From NCBI GenBank assembly GCA_028718185.1, contig JAQUMH010000001.1:715186-779185 (forward strand): 64,000 nucleotides of DNA, written 5' to 3'. Both the position numbers and the translations under genes were made by a program. Shown here piece after piece: positions 27,632 to 35,470 of the stretch (the first letter of the stretch is position 1; each line of letters opens with the position of its first letter). The notes beneath the pieces are model-generated. The model worked only from the letters and a program-made list of their open reading frames with translations. It searched no databases and was not told the DNA's origin. This stretch comes from Elusimicrobiota bacterium (GTDB lineage: Bacteria; Elusimicrobiota; UBA8919).

Positions 27632-28717
27632 TTAGCCTTCATCGAGAAAAAGTTTAACAGAACCTGACAAAATACCAGCAATTATGGGACCAAAAAAAAG
27701 ACCATAAAATCCGATTACAGAAACTGCTCCAATCACGAAAATTAACGTTAAAAACGGATGAAGATCCATTCTTGTTTTTAAAAGGAAAGGACGCACAATA
27801 TTATCTACCAGACCGATTAAAACCGCAGAAACCGCAAAAACCACACTTTCCCAAATTTGCCCGACAACAAAAAAATATACAATAATAGGAATTGTAATCG
27901 GAGCTGTTCCAATTACCGGAACAAATGATGCTATTAATGTAAGAAGACAAATAAACAAAATTGCTTTTACCCCGGTTATTGCACAAGCCAATGCCATAAC
28001 TAACGCTTGAATTATTCCTAACACGATTGATGCAAAAACGACAGAATAGCATGAATTATATATGATTTGAAATAATGCTTCGCGCTTGTTATCGGGTAGC
28101 GGAGTAATCTTTCGAATAAATTCTATAGCTTTTCCGCCGCCAATAAAACCAAAAAAAATGGTAAGAAGAACAATTAGCCCGGAAAGTACGACTTGCGGTA
28201 TTTGTTTGACAAGTGTTTCAAAAATCCGCTCTAAAATCACTTCAATCGAAGTAAGACTGCTTCTAATAGCTGATTTTAATTTTTTATCACTTATCTGCAG
28301 AATATCTTGAACTTTATCATTAAGAGCTGTTTTTGAGATTCTAATTTGCAATTTTTCAACTATTGAGGCGGTACCTACGCTGTTATTTTGCTGGTATTTG
28401 GAAATCTGTCTTAATGCAGATCTTGTTCCGGTTATGATAGAAAATGTTATAGGAATAAGAATAAACATTGCAAAAGCTGATGTGACCAGAAATGATGCTA
28501 ATACGCGTGAAATCCGGAAAGAACAGACCTTTTTATAAACAGGAAATAGCACAAGCGTAAACATACATCCAAGAAGTATAGGTGCAATCAAACTGCGAAG
28601 AAAATATATAGAAATTAGAACTAATCCAAACATCAATAAAAATGGTGCGAATTTTTGGACTTGCTCTCTTTTAAAATAAGATATCTTTTCTTTGCTTTGA
28701 TTATTTTGTTCTTGCAT
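27632..28717 (-). CDS. AI-2E/PerM-family transporter
   Basis: 361 residues with about eight TM helices in the PerM layout: two N-terminal pairs ('FAPFLLMFGLVLISIYFL', 'APILLGCMFTLVLFPVYKKV'), a central amphipathic linker, and C-terminal helices including 'VPVIGTAPITIPIIVYFFVVGQIWESVVFAV', 'GLVDNIVRPFLLKTRMDLHPFLTLIFVIGAVSVIGFYGLFFGPIIAGIL'. The D-N-x-x-R-P-x-L block is the family signature. Substrates in the family include AI-2 and sodium or protons; none can be assigned here. Confidence 0.88.
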   Translation of the reverse strand: MQEQNNQSKEKISYFKREQVQKFAPFLLMFGLVLISIYFLRSLIAPILLGCMFTLVLFPVYKKVCSFRISRVLASFLVTSAFAMFILIPITFSIITGTRSALRQISKYQQNNSVGTASIVEKLQIRISKTALNDKVQDILQISDKKLKSAIRSSLTSIEVILERIFETLVKQIPQVVLSGLIVLLTIFFGFIGGGKAIEFIRKITPLPDNKREALFQIIYNSCYSVVFASIVLGIIQALVMALACAITGVKAILFICLLTLIASFVPVIGTAPITIPIIVYFFVVGQIWESVVFAVSAVLIGLVDNIVRPFLLKTRMDLHPFLTLIFVIGAVSVIGFYGLFFGPIIAGILSGSVKLFLDEG

Positions 28718-28730
28718 GGTTTTAAAAACC

Positions 28731-28792
28731 TTAAGTTAGGTACGCGAAGGGTCTACGACAACTACAAACATTGAAATTTCTATATACATATA
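28731..28792. repeat. Modular hairpin repeat, copy 4 (short)
   Basis: AAGTTAGGTACGC, AAGGGTCTACGACAACTAC and AACATTGAAATTTCTATA without the variable second hairpin. The same short form occurs at 37858-37920. Confidence 0.7.
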
Positions 28793-28860
28793 TGAGGAAT
28801 GTAGACGAATATCCCCTTTTTCCAAAATTCTTTTTTTTCTGACCCGAAGATTAATCTTTT

Positions 28861-29370
28861 CTAAATACTAATTCGTTCTGTTATTGGAAGATTTTTTTTA
28901 ATGTCCCAACCGAAGAGATCAATATAGAGGACTTTGGGCATCCCGATTGAACGTTCTTCGGAATTTATATAGACTTTTTTGAGAATACTATATTTGCCTC
29001 CAATAGAGAGTACGGCTTTATAAGAGCCTTTTATCTTTTTGACGATGATCTTCCGGTCTTTTAGAGCAACTAACAGAATTCCAAATTGGTTCTTACCAAG
29101 TTTTTTCTGCGAATCAATTCCGTACGCGTATTTCTTTTCTATCATACTTAGTTCTTCTTGTTTACCATTTTCCAAAATCCAATATACTATCACGGGACTT
29201 AGTTCTCTAATGTCATTATTTTCAATCAGTTGGACATCATACTGAACAATGTTTTTGTTTTTATTTCGCTCTATAAAAAAAAGAGGCTTAGTGTTGCTAT
29301 GTAAGTTAGCTGCAACAGTCCAGACAGGAACTAACACGATTAATACTAATGCGGCAATAACAATTTTCAT
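28861..29370 (-). CDS. DUF4833-family exported protein
   Basis: 169 residues from the ATG at 29370 (TTAGGAGAA upstream). A signal peptide ('MKIVIAALVLIVLVPVWTVAA') is followed by the DUF4833 pattern: 'PLFFIERNKNKNIVQYDVQL...LSPVIVYWIL', 'YGIDSQKKLGKNQFGILLVALKDRKIIVKKIKG' and 'VLYIDLFGWDI'. The family is found in envelopes of diverse Gram-negatives and has no known function. It ends a chain of small stress or envelope genes reaching back to 34138. Confidence 0.75.
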   Translation of the reverse strand: MKIVIAALVLIVLVPVWTVAANLHSNTKPLFFIERNKNKNIVQYDVQLIENNDIRELSPVIVYWILENGKQEELSMIEKKYAYGIDSQKKLGKNQFGILLVALKDRKIIVKKIKGSYKAVLSIGGKYSILKKVYINSEERSIGMPKVLYIDLFGWDIKKNLPITERISI

Positions 29371-29522
29371 ATATTTTCTCCTAATTTTCACCACACAACA
29401 GTTTAGCCATTCTAAAACGGCCCGCAATGACAACTTCAGACTGATTTAACTATTGCTTCACCACAATCATAAATATTTAACCCTTTAGTAATTGGTAATT
29501 TTAATAAAAAAAAAACACCTAC

Positions 29523-29594
29523 TCAGGTAATTATATGCGCAATTATAAACATCGCTACTAGAATAATTAATGAAATAATAAGCGGTTTCTTCAA
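29523..29594 (-). CDS. Putative 23-residue single-TM peptide (TTG start)
   Basis: A consensus AAGGAGGAACT lies just upstream of TTG at 29594. The frame reads (M)KKPLIISLIILVAMFIIAHIIT then stop. A basic start followed by one hydrophobic helix is typical of small membrane peptides. It sits 16 bp after the 153-residue gene at 29611. Support is limited to the ribosome site and composition. Confidence 0.4.
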   Translation of the reverse strand: MKKPLIISLIILVAMFIIAHIIT

Positions 29595-29610
29595 TCAGTT
29601 CCTCCTTGTT

Positions 29611-30069
29611 CTATTTACCGGTCTCAAAAATAATATGGACTTTTTCAATTATCTTATTTACTATCTTATCAGTATTATCAATTTTATTGGATTTCCAATA
29701 TTCATTGCCGACTGCATTTAAGAGAACTATTTTCTTCTGTTGTTGCTCATCTAAAAATATTTTAACCTGATTATCTTTTTGATTTGTTTTTGTTTTATTG
29801 ATTATAACAATCGCATCATATTTTTTTGCTATCGAATTGTTAAGTTCTTTTATATCGTTCAATAAAACATAACACCCTTCTTTTTGAAGTATATTTACAA
29901 CCTGAGAAATTACCGGATCTGTAAAACCACTTTTATTAGATATGATAATCACCTTTCCTGAAGAATTATCATCTCCAATACTGCTTTCTAATGTTGATAA
30001 ACCCGCATAATTCATAAAAACAAAAATTAAAACAATCATCATGAAATAACTATTTAACACCTTTTTCAT
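29611..30069 (-). CDS. Hypothetical exported protein
   Basis: 152 residues from the ATG at 30069 (GGGAGCTGAA upstream). An N-terminal signal ('SYFMMIVLIFVFMNYAG') precedes an alpha/beta domain: 'GKVIIISNKSGFTDPVISQVVNILQKEGCYVLLNDIKELN', 'KYDAIVIINKTK', 'KKIVLLNAVGNEYW'. This looks like a flavodoxin-like or response-regulator-like fold in the periplasm, but no family was recognised. It lies just downstream of the frameshifted YtxH-like gene. Confidence 0.6.
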   Translation of the reverse strand: MKKVLNSYFMMIVLIFVFMNYAGLSTLESSIGDDNSSGKVIIISNKSGFTDPVISQVVNILQKEGCYVLLNDIKELNNSIAKKYDAIVIINKTKTNQKDNQVKIFLDEQQQKKIVLLNAVGNEYWKSNKIDNTDKIVNKIIEKVHIIFETGK

Positions 30070-30099
30070 TTCAGCTCCCATAATAGTTCTTTACATTTG

Positions 30100-30308
30100 T
30101 CATTGCGAACAAAGTGAAGCAATCTTGCTTTCCTCTATTAATTCTCCGGTTTTTTCACCTATGTCACCAAAAAATGTTTTTACTTTTTTTCTTGTTATTT
30201 TTCGTGTCTTCGGTGCAAATAGTAGACTCAGACAATTGCCTATCGCTACGCCTAAAAAGTAACTGCAATAATTTTACCATTATTTTTTTCATATATTTTA
30301 TTCTTCAT
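30100..30308 (-). pseudogene. YtxH-like gene with a 1-nt frameshift
   Basis: From ATG at 30308 the frame reads M-K-N-K-I-Y-E-K-N-N-G-K-I-I-A-V-T-F and stops. One base over, it continues LGVAIGNCLSLLFAPKTRK, then ITRKKVKTFFGDIGEKTGELIEES. This is the YtxH pattern (Gly-rich TM helix, LFAPKTRK). The break lies in a run of five T (30254-30258, minus strand) where six would restore the frame, so it is either a true mutation or a homopolymer read error. The start follows the DUF948-like stop by 1 nt, matching the known YtxG-YtxH pairing. The 3' end runs into a GTCATTGCGA repeat that supplies the stop. Confidence 0.65.
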
Positions 30309-30309
30309 C

Positions 30310-30540
30310 CTATTTCTTTTTATTAAAAAGATTTTTTATTATGTTTGTGATTGATGGAAATAAACTGCCACCCAACAGCACAAGATTTAATAGCGGAGAT
30401 GCCGTGTTAATATTTTTTGCGAGAGTTTCAGTTTCTCTTGCAGTTTGTCTTACCTGAATCATCGTTAGTACAAAATGCACGGTTCCAAAAAGAATTGCAG
30501 TTGTTATAAGAATGACACATACTAATAAAACAGTTTGCAT
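30310..30540 (-). CDS. DUF948/YtxG-like small membrane protein
   Basis: 76 residues: one N-terminal TM helix ('LLVCVILITTAILFGTVHFVL'), then a helix with 'QVRQTARETETLAKNIN', the DUF948-type coiled region, and a second hydrophobic segment with a basic tail. GGGAGGAAAA lies before the ATG. In Firmicutes DUF948 proteins pair with YtxH under general-stress control; here the YtxH-like frame follows by 1 nt. The exact function is unknown. Confidence 0.6.
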   Translation of the reverse strand: MQTVLLVCVILITTAILFGTVHFVLTMIQVRQTARETETLAKNINTASPLLNLVLLGGSLFPSITNIIKNLFNKKK

Positions 30541-30593
30541 TTTTCCTCCCTTATTTAATCAAAAAACAAGGTTTCTATGGCAGGTGACAGATG

Positions 30594-30743
30594 CTATAAT
30601 ATTTTTTGCCCGCGAATGATTCTTATCAATACCACAATAACTGCGATTACAAGCAAAACATGAATGAACCCGTGAATCGTGTAACCTGTGACAAAACCTA
30701 ACAACCAAAGTACAATAAGTACTACAGCAATCGTATTTAACAT
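30594..30743 (-). CDS. Small lmo0937/DUF5670-type membrane protein
   Basis: 49 residues beginning M-L-N-T-I-A-V-V-L-I-V-L-W-L-L-G-F-V-T-G, then YTIHGFIHVLLVIAVIVVLIRII. Two TM helices with a G-Y-T-x-x-G-F-I-H turn are diagnostic of the lmo0937 family. AGGAGGAATAA precedes the ATG. These hydrophobic miniproteins often sit among stress genes such as OsmY and entericidin. The function is unknown. Confidence 0.8.
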   Translation of the reverse strand: MLNTIAVVLIVLWLLGFVTGYTIHGFIHVLLVIAVIVVLIRIIRGQKIL

Positions 30744-30752
30744 TTATTCCTC

Positions 30753-31208
30753 CTATTTCACTATAATTTCAAAAAGAACCCTTCTGTTGGCTGCTGCTTC
30801 TGTTGAGTCGATGTTCTTAGGTACCGGTTCATACATTGCCGGTCTCGCCTCACCATATCCAATCGCTTTTAGCCTTTCCGGCGCAATATTTCCGGCTATA
30901 AGTATTTCCCTTACAGTATTCGCCCTTCTTTCACTTAACTTTTGGTTTTCCTCTTCAGTGCCTGAGGAAGCGGTATATCCCGCAATGCGGATTTTAATAC
31001 CAGGGTTATCATTCAGAACTTTGAGATTCCGTAATATCGCCTTCTTTCCCGCTTTCGTAAGGATATCCGTATTATATTGAAAATGCATATCCTCAAGAAT
31101 GATTAGCTTCTCGAGAATGACGACCTTCGGTTCTTTCGTTGTGGCACAACCCGAAAACAAGGCTAATCCAAAAACAACTAACACTGGCAACAAAATATTT
31201 TTTTTCAT
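30753..31208 (-). CDS. OmpA-family lipoprotein (Pal-like)
   Basis: 151 residues: signal peptide with lipobox (L-F-S-G-C), then a C-terminal OmpA domain with 'LEDMHFQYNTDILTKAGKKAILRNLKVLNDNPGIKIRIAGYTASSGTEEENQKLSERRANTVREILI' and 'RLKAIGYGEARP...ANRRVLFEI'. The NxxLSxxRAxxVxxxL and RR elements bind peptidoglycan diaminopimelate. The domain is closely related to that of 31359-32414, so the pair probably arose by partial duplication. GGAGGAGAAATG start. Confidence 0.88.
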   Translation of the reverse strand: MKKNILLPVLVVFGLALFSGCATTKEPKVVILEKLIILEDMHFQYNTDILTKAGKKAILRNLKVLNDNPGIKIRIAGYTASSGTEEENQKLSERRANTVREILIAGNIAPERLKAIGYGEARPAMYEPVPKNIDSTEAAANRRVLFEIIVK

Positions 31209-31358
31209 TTCTCCTCCACTTTCTTAAAATGTATAATCATTGATTGCAACGTCTATACATTTAACCTATACATCCGTGTTATGTTCCGGATAACTATTTT
31301 AAATAACAAATGCCTTTATCAAATTAAAACATCTTTTCAGACCTTGTTCTCGTACTTC

Positions 31359-32414
31359 TTATTTCACTATTATTTCAAAAAGAACTCTCATGTTGGCATG
31401 CGCTTCTTTTGAGTTAATGTTACCGGGTATAGGTTCATACTCTGCCGGTCTTGTTTTGCCATATCCGATTGTTGTCAGCCTTTCCGGTGCAATACCTCCG
31501 TCTTTAATGAGTATTTCCTCTACTGCCTTTGCTCTTCTTTCGCTCAATTTTTGGTTGTACTCTTCAGTGCCTGATGCTGAGGCATACCCGGCAATGCGGA
31601 TTTTAGCTTCAGGGTTATCTTGCAGGACTTTGGTATTCTCTATCACTACCTTCGTCCCTTCTTCTGTAAGGGTTGCCGTATCAAATTTGAAATGCGTATC
31701 ATCAAGAACAATTAGCTTCTCAAGGATGATGACGTTAGGTTCAACGACAGGCACAGGTTTAGGTTCAGGTTTTATTTCCGCCTTTGGCGTTGGCTGAACC
31801 ACCGGCTGAACATGAGCGGATTTTTCCGGAAACGAGAATAGAAAATTGAGCGCTATTGTAACCATGGAACCGTTGTCATCATAGGTTTTATTCAGCGCAT
31901 TTATATCTTTAGACTCCACGCTTTCCAACAAAACGTAACGATAACTTCCATCCAGGGATAGATTATCAGTCAACATGGTCTCAAGACCGGCACCGACATG
32001 CAAACCAAACCTGTTTGTGGTATTGCTAAAATTGTTCGGACCTTCTGTCCTGGTATAATACCAACCTACACCTCCGAGCAAGAACGGACTCCAAACAGCA
32101 CCGGGCATAAGATATTCCAACAAGCTCACCTGAACAGGATAAGTTTTAATACTTGTAAGACTGTTAAAACTATTACGGCGAAAATCAATAGATCCTTCCA
32201 ATCCCAAACTGGGCGACAAATGCAACCGGGCCTGAGCACCACCATACCATTGCCCCTCTTCTGCATCTTTTGGATTGTAATAAGTTGCCCTGGGACCAAT
32301 TGAAAACGGCTTGGTTCCTATACCAGAATCCTTTCCAAATACCGGCATAGACAAAGTTAAAAATAACGATGCCGATACAACACACTTCTTAATTTTTAGA
32401 CTGTTCTTCTTCAT
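31359..32414 (-). CDS. OmpA-family porin: beta-barrel plus peptidoglycan-binding domain
   Basis: 351 residues: signal peptide, an eight-strand OmpA-like barrel (about 30-190, 'KPFSIGPRATYYNPKDAEEGQWYGGAQARLHLSPSLGLEGSIDFR', 'VGAGLETMLTDNLSLDGSYRYVLL'), a Pro/Lys/Glu-rich linker ('QPTPKAEIKPEPKPVPVVEP'), and a C-terminal OmpA domain ('FDTATLTEEGTKVVIENTKVLQDNP', 'NQKLSERRAKAVEEIL', 'ANMRVLFEI'). It tethers the outer membrane to peptidoglycan. The AGGAGGAATTG site supports the start. Confidence 0.92.
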   Translation of the reverse strand: MKKNSLKIKKCVVSASLFLTLSMPVFGKDSGIGTKPFSIGPRATYYNPKDAEEGQWYGGAQARLHLSPSLGLEGSIDFRRNSFNSLTSIKTYPVQVSLLEYLMPGAVWSPFLLGGVGWYYTRTEGPNNFSNTTNRFGLHVGAGLETMLTDNLSLDGSYRYVLLESVESKDINALNKTYDDNGSMVTIALNFLFSFPEKSAHVQPVVQPTPKAEIKPEPKPVPVVEPNVIILEKLIVLDDTHFKFDTATLTEEGTKVVIENTKVLQDNPEAKIRIAGYASASGTEEYNQKLSERRAKAVEEILIKDGGIAPERLTTIGYGKTRPAEYEPIPGNINSKEAHANMRVLFEIIVK

Positions 32415-32478
32415 TACAATTCCTCCTATGTATATTTTTCAATTAATTCTCAGCAGGAGCTGGTTAAATATTTCTTTT

Positions 32479-32826
32479 TTATTTCCATCCTTTATCAATG
32501 GGTCCAGCTTTCTTTTCCATCATATCGCCTTTAGGCATTTTTCCCATGCTGCCTTTTTCTCCTTCCATTCTATCCATCATTTTGTTATGCATACCACCGC
32601 CCATTTGTATACAGGAGTCATTACGCATCATAAATCTGTGCATCCTTGGTCCATAAACCATACCACTCACAAGACATACCCCGGCAACAATAAACAATAT
32701 TATTGCCATAACTTTACCAAAACCGGATACACCTTTCGGGATGTTTGGCTGAACCGCTGTCCACATAACAAAATAACCAATTGTTACAAGCAATACCATT
32801 ACTACTACAGGAAACATAATGTACAT
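32479..32826 (-). CDS. Small two-TM protein with Met/His-rich tail
   Basis: 115 residues. TM helices 'FPVVVMVLLVTIGYFVMWTAV' and 'VMAIILFIVAGVCLVSGMVYG' are followed by a hydrophilic C-terminus with many Met, His, Gly and Lys ('GPRMHRFMMRNDSCIQMGGGMHNKMMDRMEGEKGSMGKMPKGDMMEKKAG'). The Met/His clusters resemble copper- or silver-binding tails, but no family is recognised and metal binding is inference. GGAGGTAATGAAAT lies upstream of the ATG. Confidence 0.6.
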   Translation of the reverse strand: MYIMFPVVVMVLLVTIGYFVMWTAVQPNIPKGVSGFGKVMAIILFIVAGVCLVSGMVYGPRMHRFMMRNDSCIQMGGGMHNKMMDRMEGEKGSMGKMPKGDMMEKKAGPIDKGWK

Positions 32827-32903
32827 ATTTCATTACCTCCTTTTCTAAACATTTTCCGAACTCCTATTCAGAGGATATTCACTTATTTATATATTTATCG
32901 TTC

Positions 32904-33566
32904 TTACTTCAGCAGTTTTTGCTCAACCATATTTTTCACCATGAAATTTACATATGATTTAATAAATTGCTGATCAGTACCGGAAATCTCGGTTGCTGAT
33001 GATGCTGACCAAACCAGTTTGTCTTTGCCGGCATCATATATGTTAGTTTCCATAAGTGCATATTTGGTCTCTTCAACATAACCGGGAGAATACAAGCTCC
33101 TACTTCCATATTCATAATAGGCACTCCACGAACTATAATATGTTGGCGGATTATATCCACTGCCTGCAAGCTTGGTGTATACTGTCTCTCTGCTTGCTAT
33201 CCTGGTAATTAGTACTGCATCAGCACCCAGTTCCTTCATCTTCGATGCTATAACCTCTTTATTGCTATCTTTGTCTTCGGGAAGAATAGTATAACTTACA
33301 ACGGCTTCTGCACCCTGTAAATTAATTTGCTTGACGAACTCATCTTCCAAAGTTCTTTTATTTGCCGGTTTTTTGGCTATCCCTATTATCATGATTTTAT
33401 GAGGCATAACCAGATATGTCTCGTCTTTCCAAACCGAGCTAATCTTTGTCGTAGCACAACCCGTTATGAGAATTGTAGCAAGTACCCCAAAACCAAGCGA
33501 ACTTAGCACAATTTGTTTCACTGTCTGTTCACCTTTTCCATACAACAAACTTATTTCCCTGAACAT
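32904..33566 (-). CDS. Envelope lipoprotein, uncharacterised family (paralogue of 436-1062)
   Basis: 220 residues with lipobox 'ILITGC' and the same blocks as the protein at 436-1062: 'SSVWKDETYLVMPHKIMIIGIAKKPANKRTLEDEFVKQINLQGAEAVVSYTILPEDKD', 'MKELGADAVLITR', 'YYEYGSRSLYSPGYVEETKYALMETNIYDAGKDKLVWSASS'. The annotated ATG has AGGAGG 5 bp upstream; a GTG 45 bp inside would give a shorter n-region. It follows an entericidin-like gene by 53 bp. A short C-terminal trace of a third family member lies at 38986-39012. Confidence 0.75.
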   Translation of the reverse strand: MFREISLLYGKGEQTVKQIVLSSLGFGVLATILITGCATTKISSVWKDETYLVMPHKIMIIGIAKKPANKRTLEDEFVKQINLQGAEAVVSYTILPEDKDSNKEVIASKMKELGADAVLITRIASRETVYTKLAGSGYNPPTYYSSWSAYYEYGSRSLYSPGYVEETKYALMETNIYDAGKDKLVWSASSATEISGTDQQFIKSYVNFMVKNMVEQKLLK

Positions 33567-33619
33567 TTGAACCTCCTATTAAAATATAACAACATTTTTT
33601 GAAATTATGCATACCTCTA

Positions 33620-33757
33620 TCATTTATGATCTGCAGTCTTTTGAATACTTTTCCCCACACTCTCCACATCCTTTCCTGCGCCTTTCATCATATTACAACC
33701 CAGGACTGAGATTGTTAAAAACAAGGCTACAAGAATCAAAAAATAGTTCCTTTTCAT
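33620..33757 (-). CDS. Entericidin-like small lipoprotein
   Basis: 45 residues: M-K-R-N-Y-F-L-I-L-V then lipobox S-V-L-G-C at Cys21, then NMMKGAGKDVESVGKSIQ and KTADHK. The 'N-x-x-x-G-x-G-x-D-x-x-x-x-G-x-x-I' pattern is the EcnA/B entericidin signature. In enterobacteria EcnB is a sigma-S-induced toxin-like lipoprotein and EcnA its antidote; outside them such proteins are just envelope-stress lipoproteins. GGGGGAACGAC upstream. It starts 12 bp after a receiver gene, so both share the promoter at 34187. A close paralogue is at 41025-41165. Confidence 0.85.
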   Translation of the reverse strand: MKRNYFLILVALFLTISVLGCNMMKGAGKDVESVGKSIQKTADHK

Positions 33758-33769
33758 GTCGTTCCCCCT

Positions 33770-34138
33770 TTACAAATACACCTTATTGATTAAATCGACC
33801 AACTCCTGGCCGTTAACCGGTTTTTGAAAAAACCCTGCTGCCCCGGTTTTTAAAGCCTGCTCCTTTAGACCGCCATTTTTATCTGCTGAAATAATAACAA
33901 CCGGACGTTTGGACCCGGATTTAATAATCCGCTTTAAAGTTTCCCATCCATCCAATCCCGGCATATGTATGTCCAGAAGCAAACAGCCATTAACACTGTC
34001 CGGCACATCGCTTAAAAATTTCTCTGCGGAAAGGAAAGTGCTCACTTCAAACCCAAAAGTCATTAACAAATATTTAAGTGCGCGGCACACTGATTCATCA
34101 TCATCCACAATAAAAATTTGTTTCTTGATTGATGGCAT
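33770..34138 (-). CDS. Single-domain response regulator (CheY-like receiver)
   Basis: 122 residues from the ATG at 34138 (AAGGAGC upstream); upstream in-frame codons are noncoding leader with the promoter. It has the receiver acidic pocket 'IVDDDES', phospho-Asp56 in 'LLLDIHMPGLDGWE', 'VIISADKN' (Ser in the Thr/Ser position) and 'KPV' Lys. There is no output domain. The next sensor genes are in the Kai operon at 41955; receiver-only proteins act in phosphorelays or as partner proteins. Cotranscribed with the entericidin-like gene. Confidence 0.85.
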   Translation of the reverse strand: MPSIKKQIFIVDDDESVCRALKYLLMTFGFEVSTFLSAEKFLSDVPDSVNGCLLLDIHMPGLDGWETLKRIIKSGSKRPVVIISADKNGGLKEQALKTGAAGFFQKPVNGQELVDLINKVYL

Positions 34139-34186
34139 TTCACCATGCTCCTTGTTGAAATACAATTCTTCCAACTTTATGTTTGC

Positions 34187-34215
34187 ATTATATGGTATAT
34201 TCAGAAAACGGTCAA
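34187..34215 (-). promoter_or_regulatory. Sigma70-type promoter of the receiver-entericidin pair
   Basis: Minus strand TTGACC (34215-34210), 17 bp, TATAAT (34192-34187). The surrounding block, including an upstream ACCCAAGTTCAA, is repeated at 41206-41234 before the second entericidin gene. Confidence 0.75.
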
Positions 34216-34247
34216 TTGAACTTGGGTATAACAGATATTTATCGACG

Positions 34248-34266
34248 CCGGTTTGCAAAAAACCGG
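34248..34266 (-). terminator. Hairpin after PAP2 gene
   Basis: CCGGTTT-TTTGC-AAACCGG on the minus strand, about 90 bp after the PAP2 stop at 34356 and just before the receiver promoter. There is no long T-run, so termination is plausible rather than certain. Confidence 0.4.
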
Positions 34267-34355
34267 GACATCCTGCCTGCCCTGCAGCAAGTCGGGCTCG
34301 GACTGGTAAATTACATACCCACATTTATGACCCGTACCGGATTATTAATCATTTA

Positions 34356-35135
34356 TTAAAAATCATACTGTATTGTCGGTGGATAAGTTGAAGAAAGGTG
34401 AATCTTTGATTCTTTCTTTTCATGAAGATCTACTACCCAAGTTCCGACATAATAACCGATTGCAGCTCCAAAAAGGCAATCAGACGCCCAATGATAGTCA
34501 CGATAAACCCTGGAAACTGCCGTGAGTCCGGCAGGAACGTAAACTAAAACTTTCCAGAATTTAGAATCTATATTTCTCGAAAGGACGGTTGACAACACAA
34601 ATGCCGCATCCACATGTCCTGCGGGAAAAGAATTATTGTTACTGTCAAAAAACGAAAATGATTTAAAATGGGATGGACCTTCGTTGGTATATGGCCTTGC
34701 CCTGCCGATACCAAATTTCATTATAACTGAAATCGTTTCTGCATAAATCGCACCCTGGGCAATTTCAAAACCCATTTTTTTGGTGGTGTTATTATCCGCC
34801 AGGCAGCCGTGTATATAAAACCCAACAATTGATAACGGAAGGACATAATAACCGCCCCACTGCTCGCCTATTTTCACCGGAAGACTGTCTGCATTTTTAG
34901 GATGTTTCAAAACAAAATCGCGGATTGACTGATCATATTGGTGAATTGCAGCCGTACCGCCGACTACAACTCCCAGTTTTAACAAATCGCTCCAACCCCA
35001 TTTTCCCGGCTGCTTGATGAAGTCAACTGACTCGCTTCCAAGCTGGGAAAAATTATAAGCATTTTCTGCAAAAAGACCGGATTCGCAGATGACAGCAAAA
35101 AACAACAAAAGCAATACACTTTTAAACGTTTTCAC
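34356..35135 (-). CDS. PAP2-superfamily envelope phosphatase
   Basis: 259 residues with a signal peptide. All three PAP2 motifs are intact: 'KFGIGRARP', 'SFPAGHVDAAF' and 'SRVYRDYHWASD', followed by a Gly-rich TM helix ('CLFGAAIGYYVGTWVV') and an extra C-terminal strand ending 'TIQYDF'. The periplasmic active site would dephosphorylate a lipid phosphate or diphosphate such as undecaprenyl-PP. It is similar throughout to the next gene (35468), indicating tandem duplication around a hairpin-repeat cluster. Confidence 0.9.
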   Translation of the reverse strand: MKTFKSVLLLLFFAVICESGLFAENAYNFSQLGSESVDFIKQPGKWGWSDLLKLGVVVGGTAAIHQYDQSIRDFVLKHPKNADSLPVKIGEQWGGYYVLPLSIVGFYIHGCLADNNTTKKMGFEIAQGAIYAETISVIMKFGIGRARPYTNEGPSHFKSFSFFDSNNNSFPAGHVDAAFVLSTVLSRNIDSKFWKVLVYVPAGLTAVSRVYRDYHWASDCLFGAAIGYYVGTWVVDLHEKKESKIHLSSTYPPTIQYDF

Positions 35136-35185
35136 TTTTCACTCTCCTCTTGTCAAATATCATAGTTATGAAACTGACAAATATT

Positions 35186-35432
35186 AGTTAAGGCAAAGCT
35201 TCGCTTTGCAGCTACAAAACAGTTGATACTGTAGCCGCAGAGCGTTAGCTCTGCTAAACATTGAAATTCCTATACATCAAGTTAGAGCCGACTCCGCTAC
35301 TAATACTTTGGCGGACAAGCAAGGTCGGCAACTACATCAACATTTGTAGTGGCAGAGCCTGACTACCGTTAGGCAAGCTTGCTCTGCATACATAGCATCC
35401 CCTTAGTTTTGTCGTAGACAAAACTGGCAGGG
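35186..35432. repeat. Modular hairpin repeat cluster, copy 5
   Basis: Two to three units: GCAAAG-CTTCG-CTTTGC, GCTACAA...TTGTAGCC-type core, GCAGAGC-GTTA-GCTCTGC, tail AACATTGAAATTCC, then AACTACA...TGTAGT, interrupted GCAGAGC/GCTCTGC arms and AGTTTTGTC-GTA-GACAAAACT. It fills the 332-bp gap between the two PAP2 genes. Confidence 0.75.
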
Positions 35433-35434
35433 GG

Positions 35435-35470
35435 TAGTATATCCTTCGCATTTTTGCGAAGGATATACTA
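35435..35470 (-). terminator. Strong hairpin containing the PAP2 stop codon
   Basis: A perfect 16-bp stem (TAGTATATCCTTCGCA / TGCGAAGGATATACTA) with a TTTT loop. Its first three minus-strand bases are the TAG stop codon of the PAP2 gene. No T-run follows, so it may protect the 3' end or attenuate rather than terminate. Confidence 0.6.
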
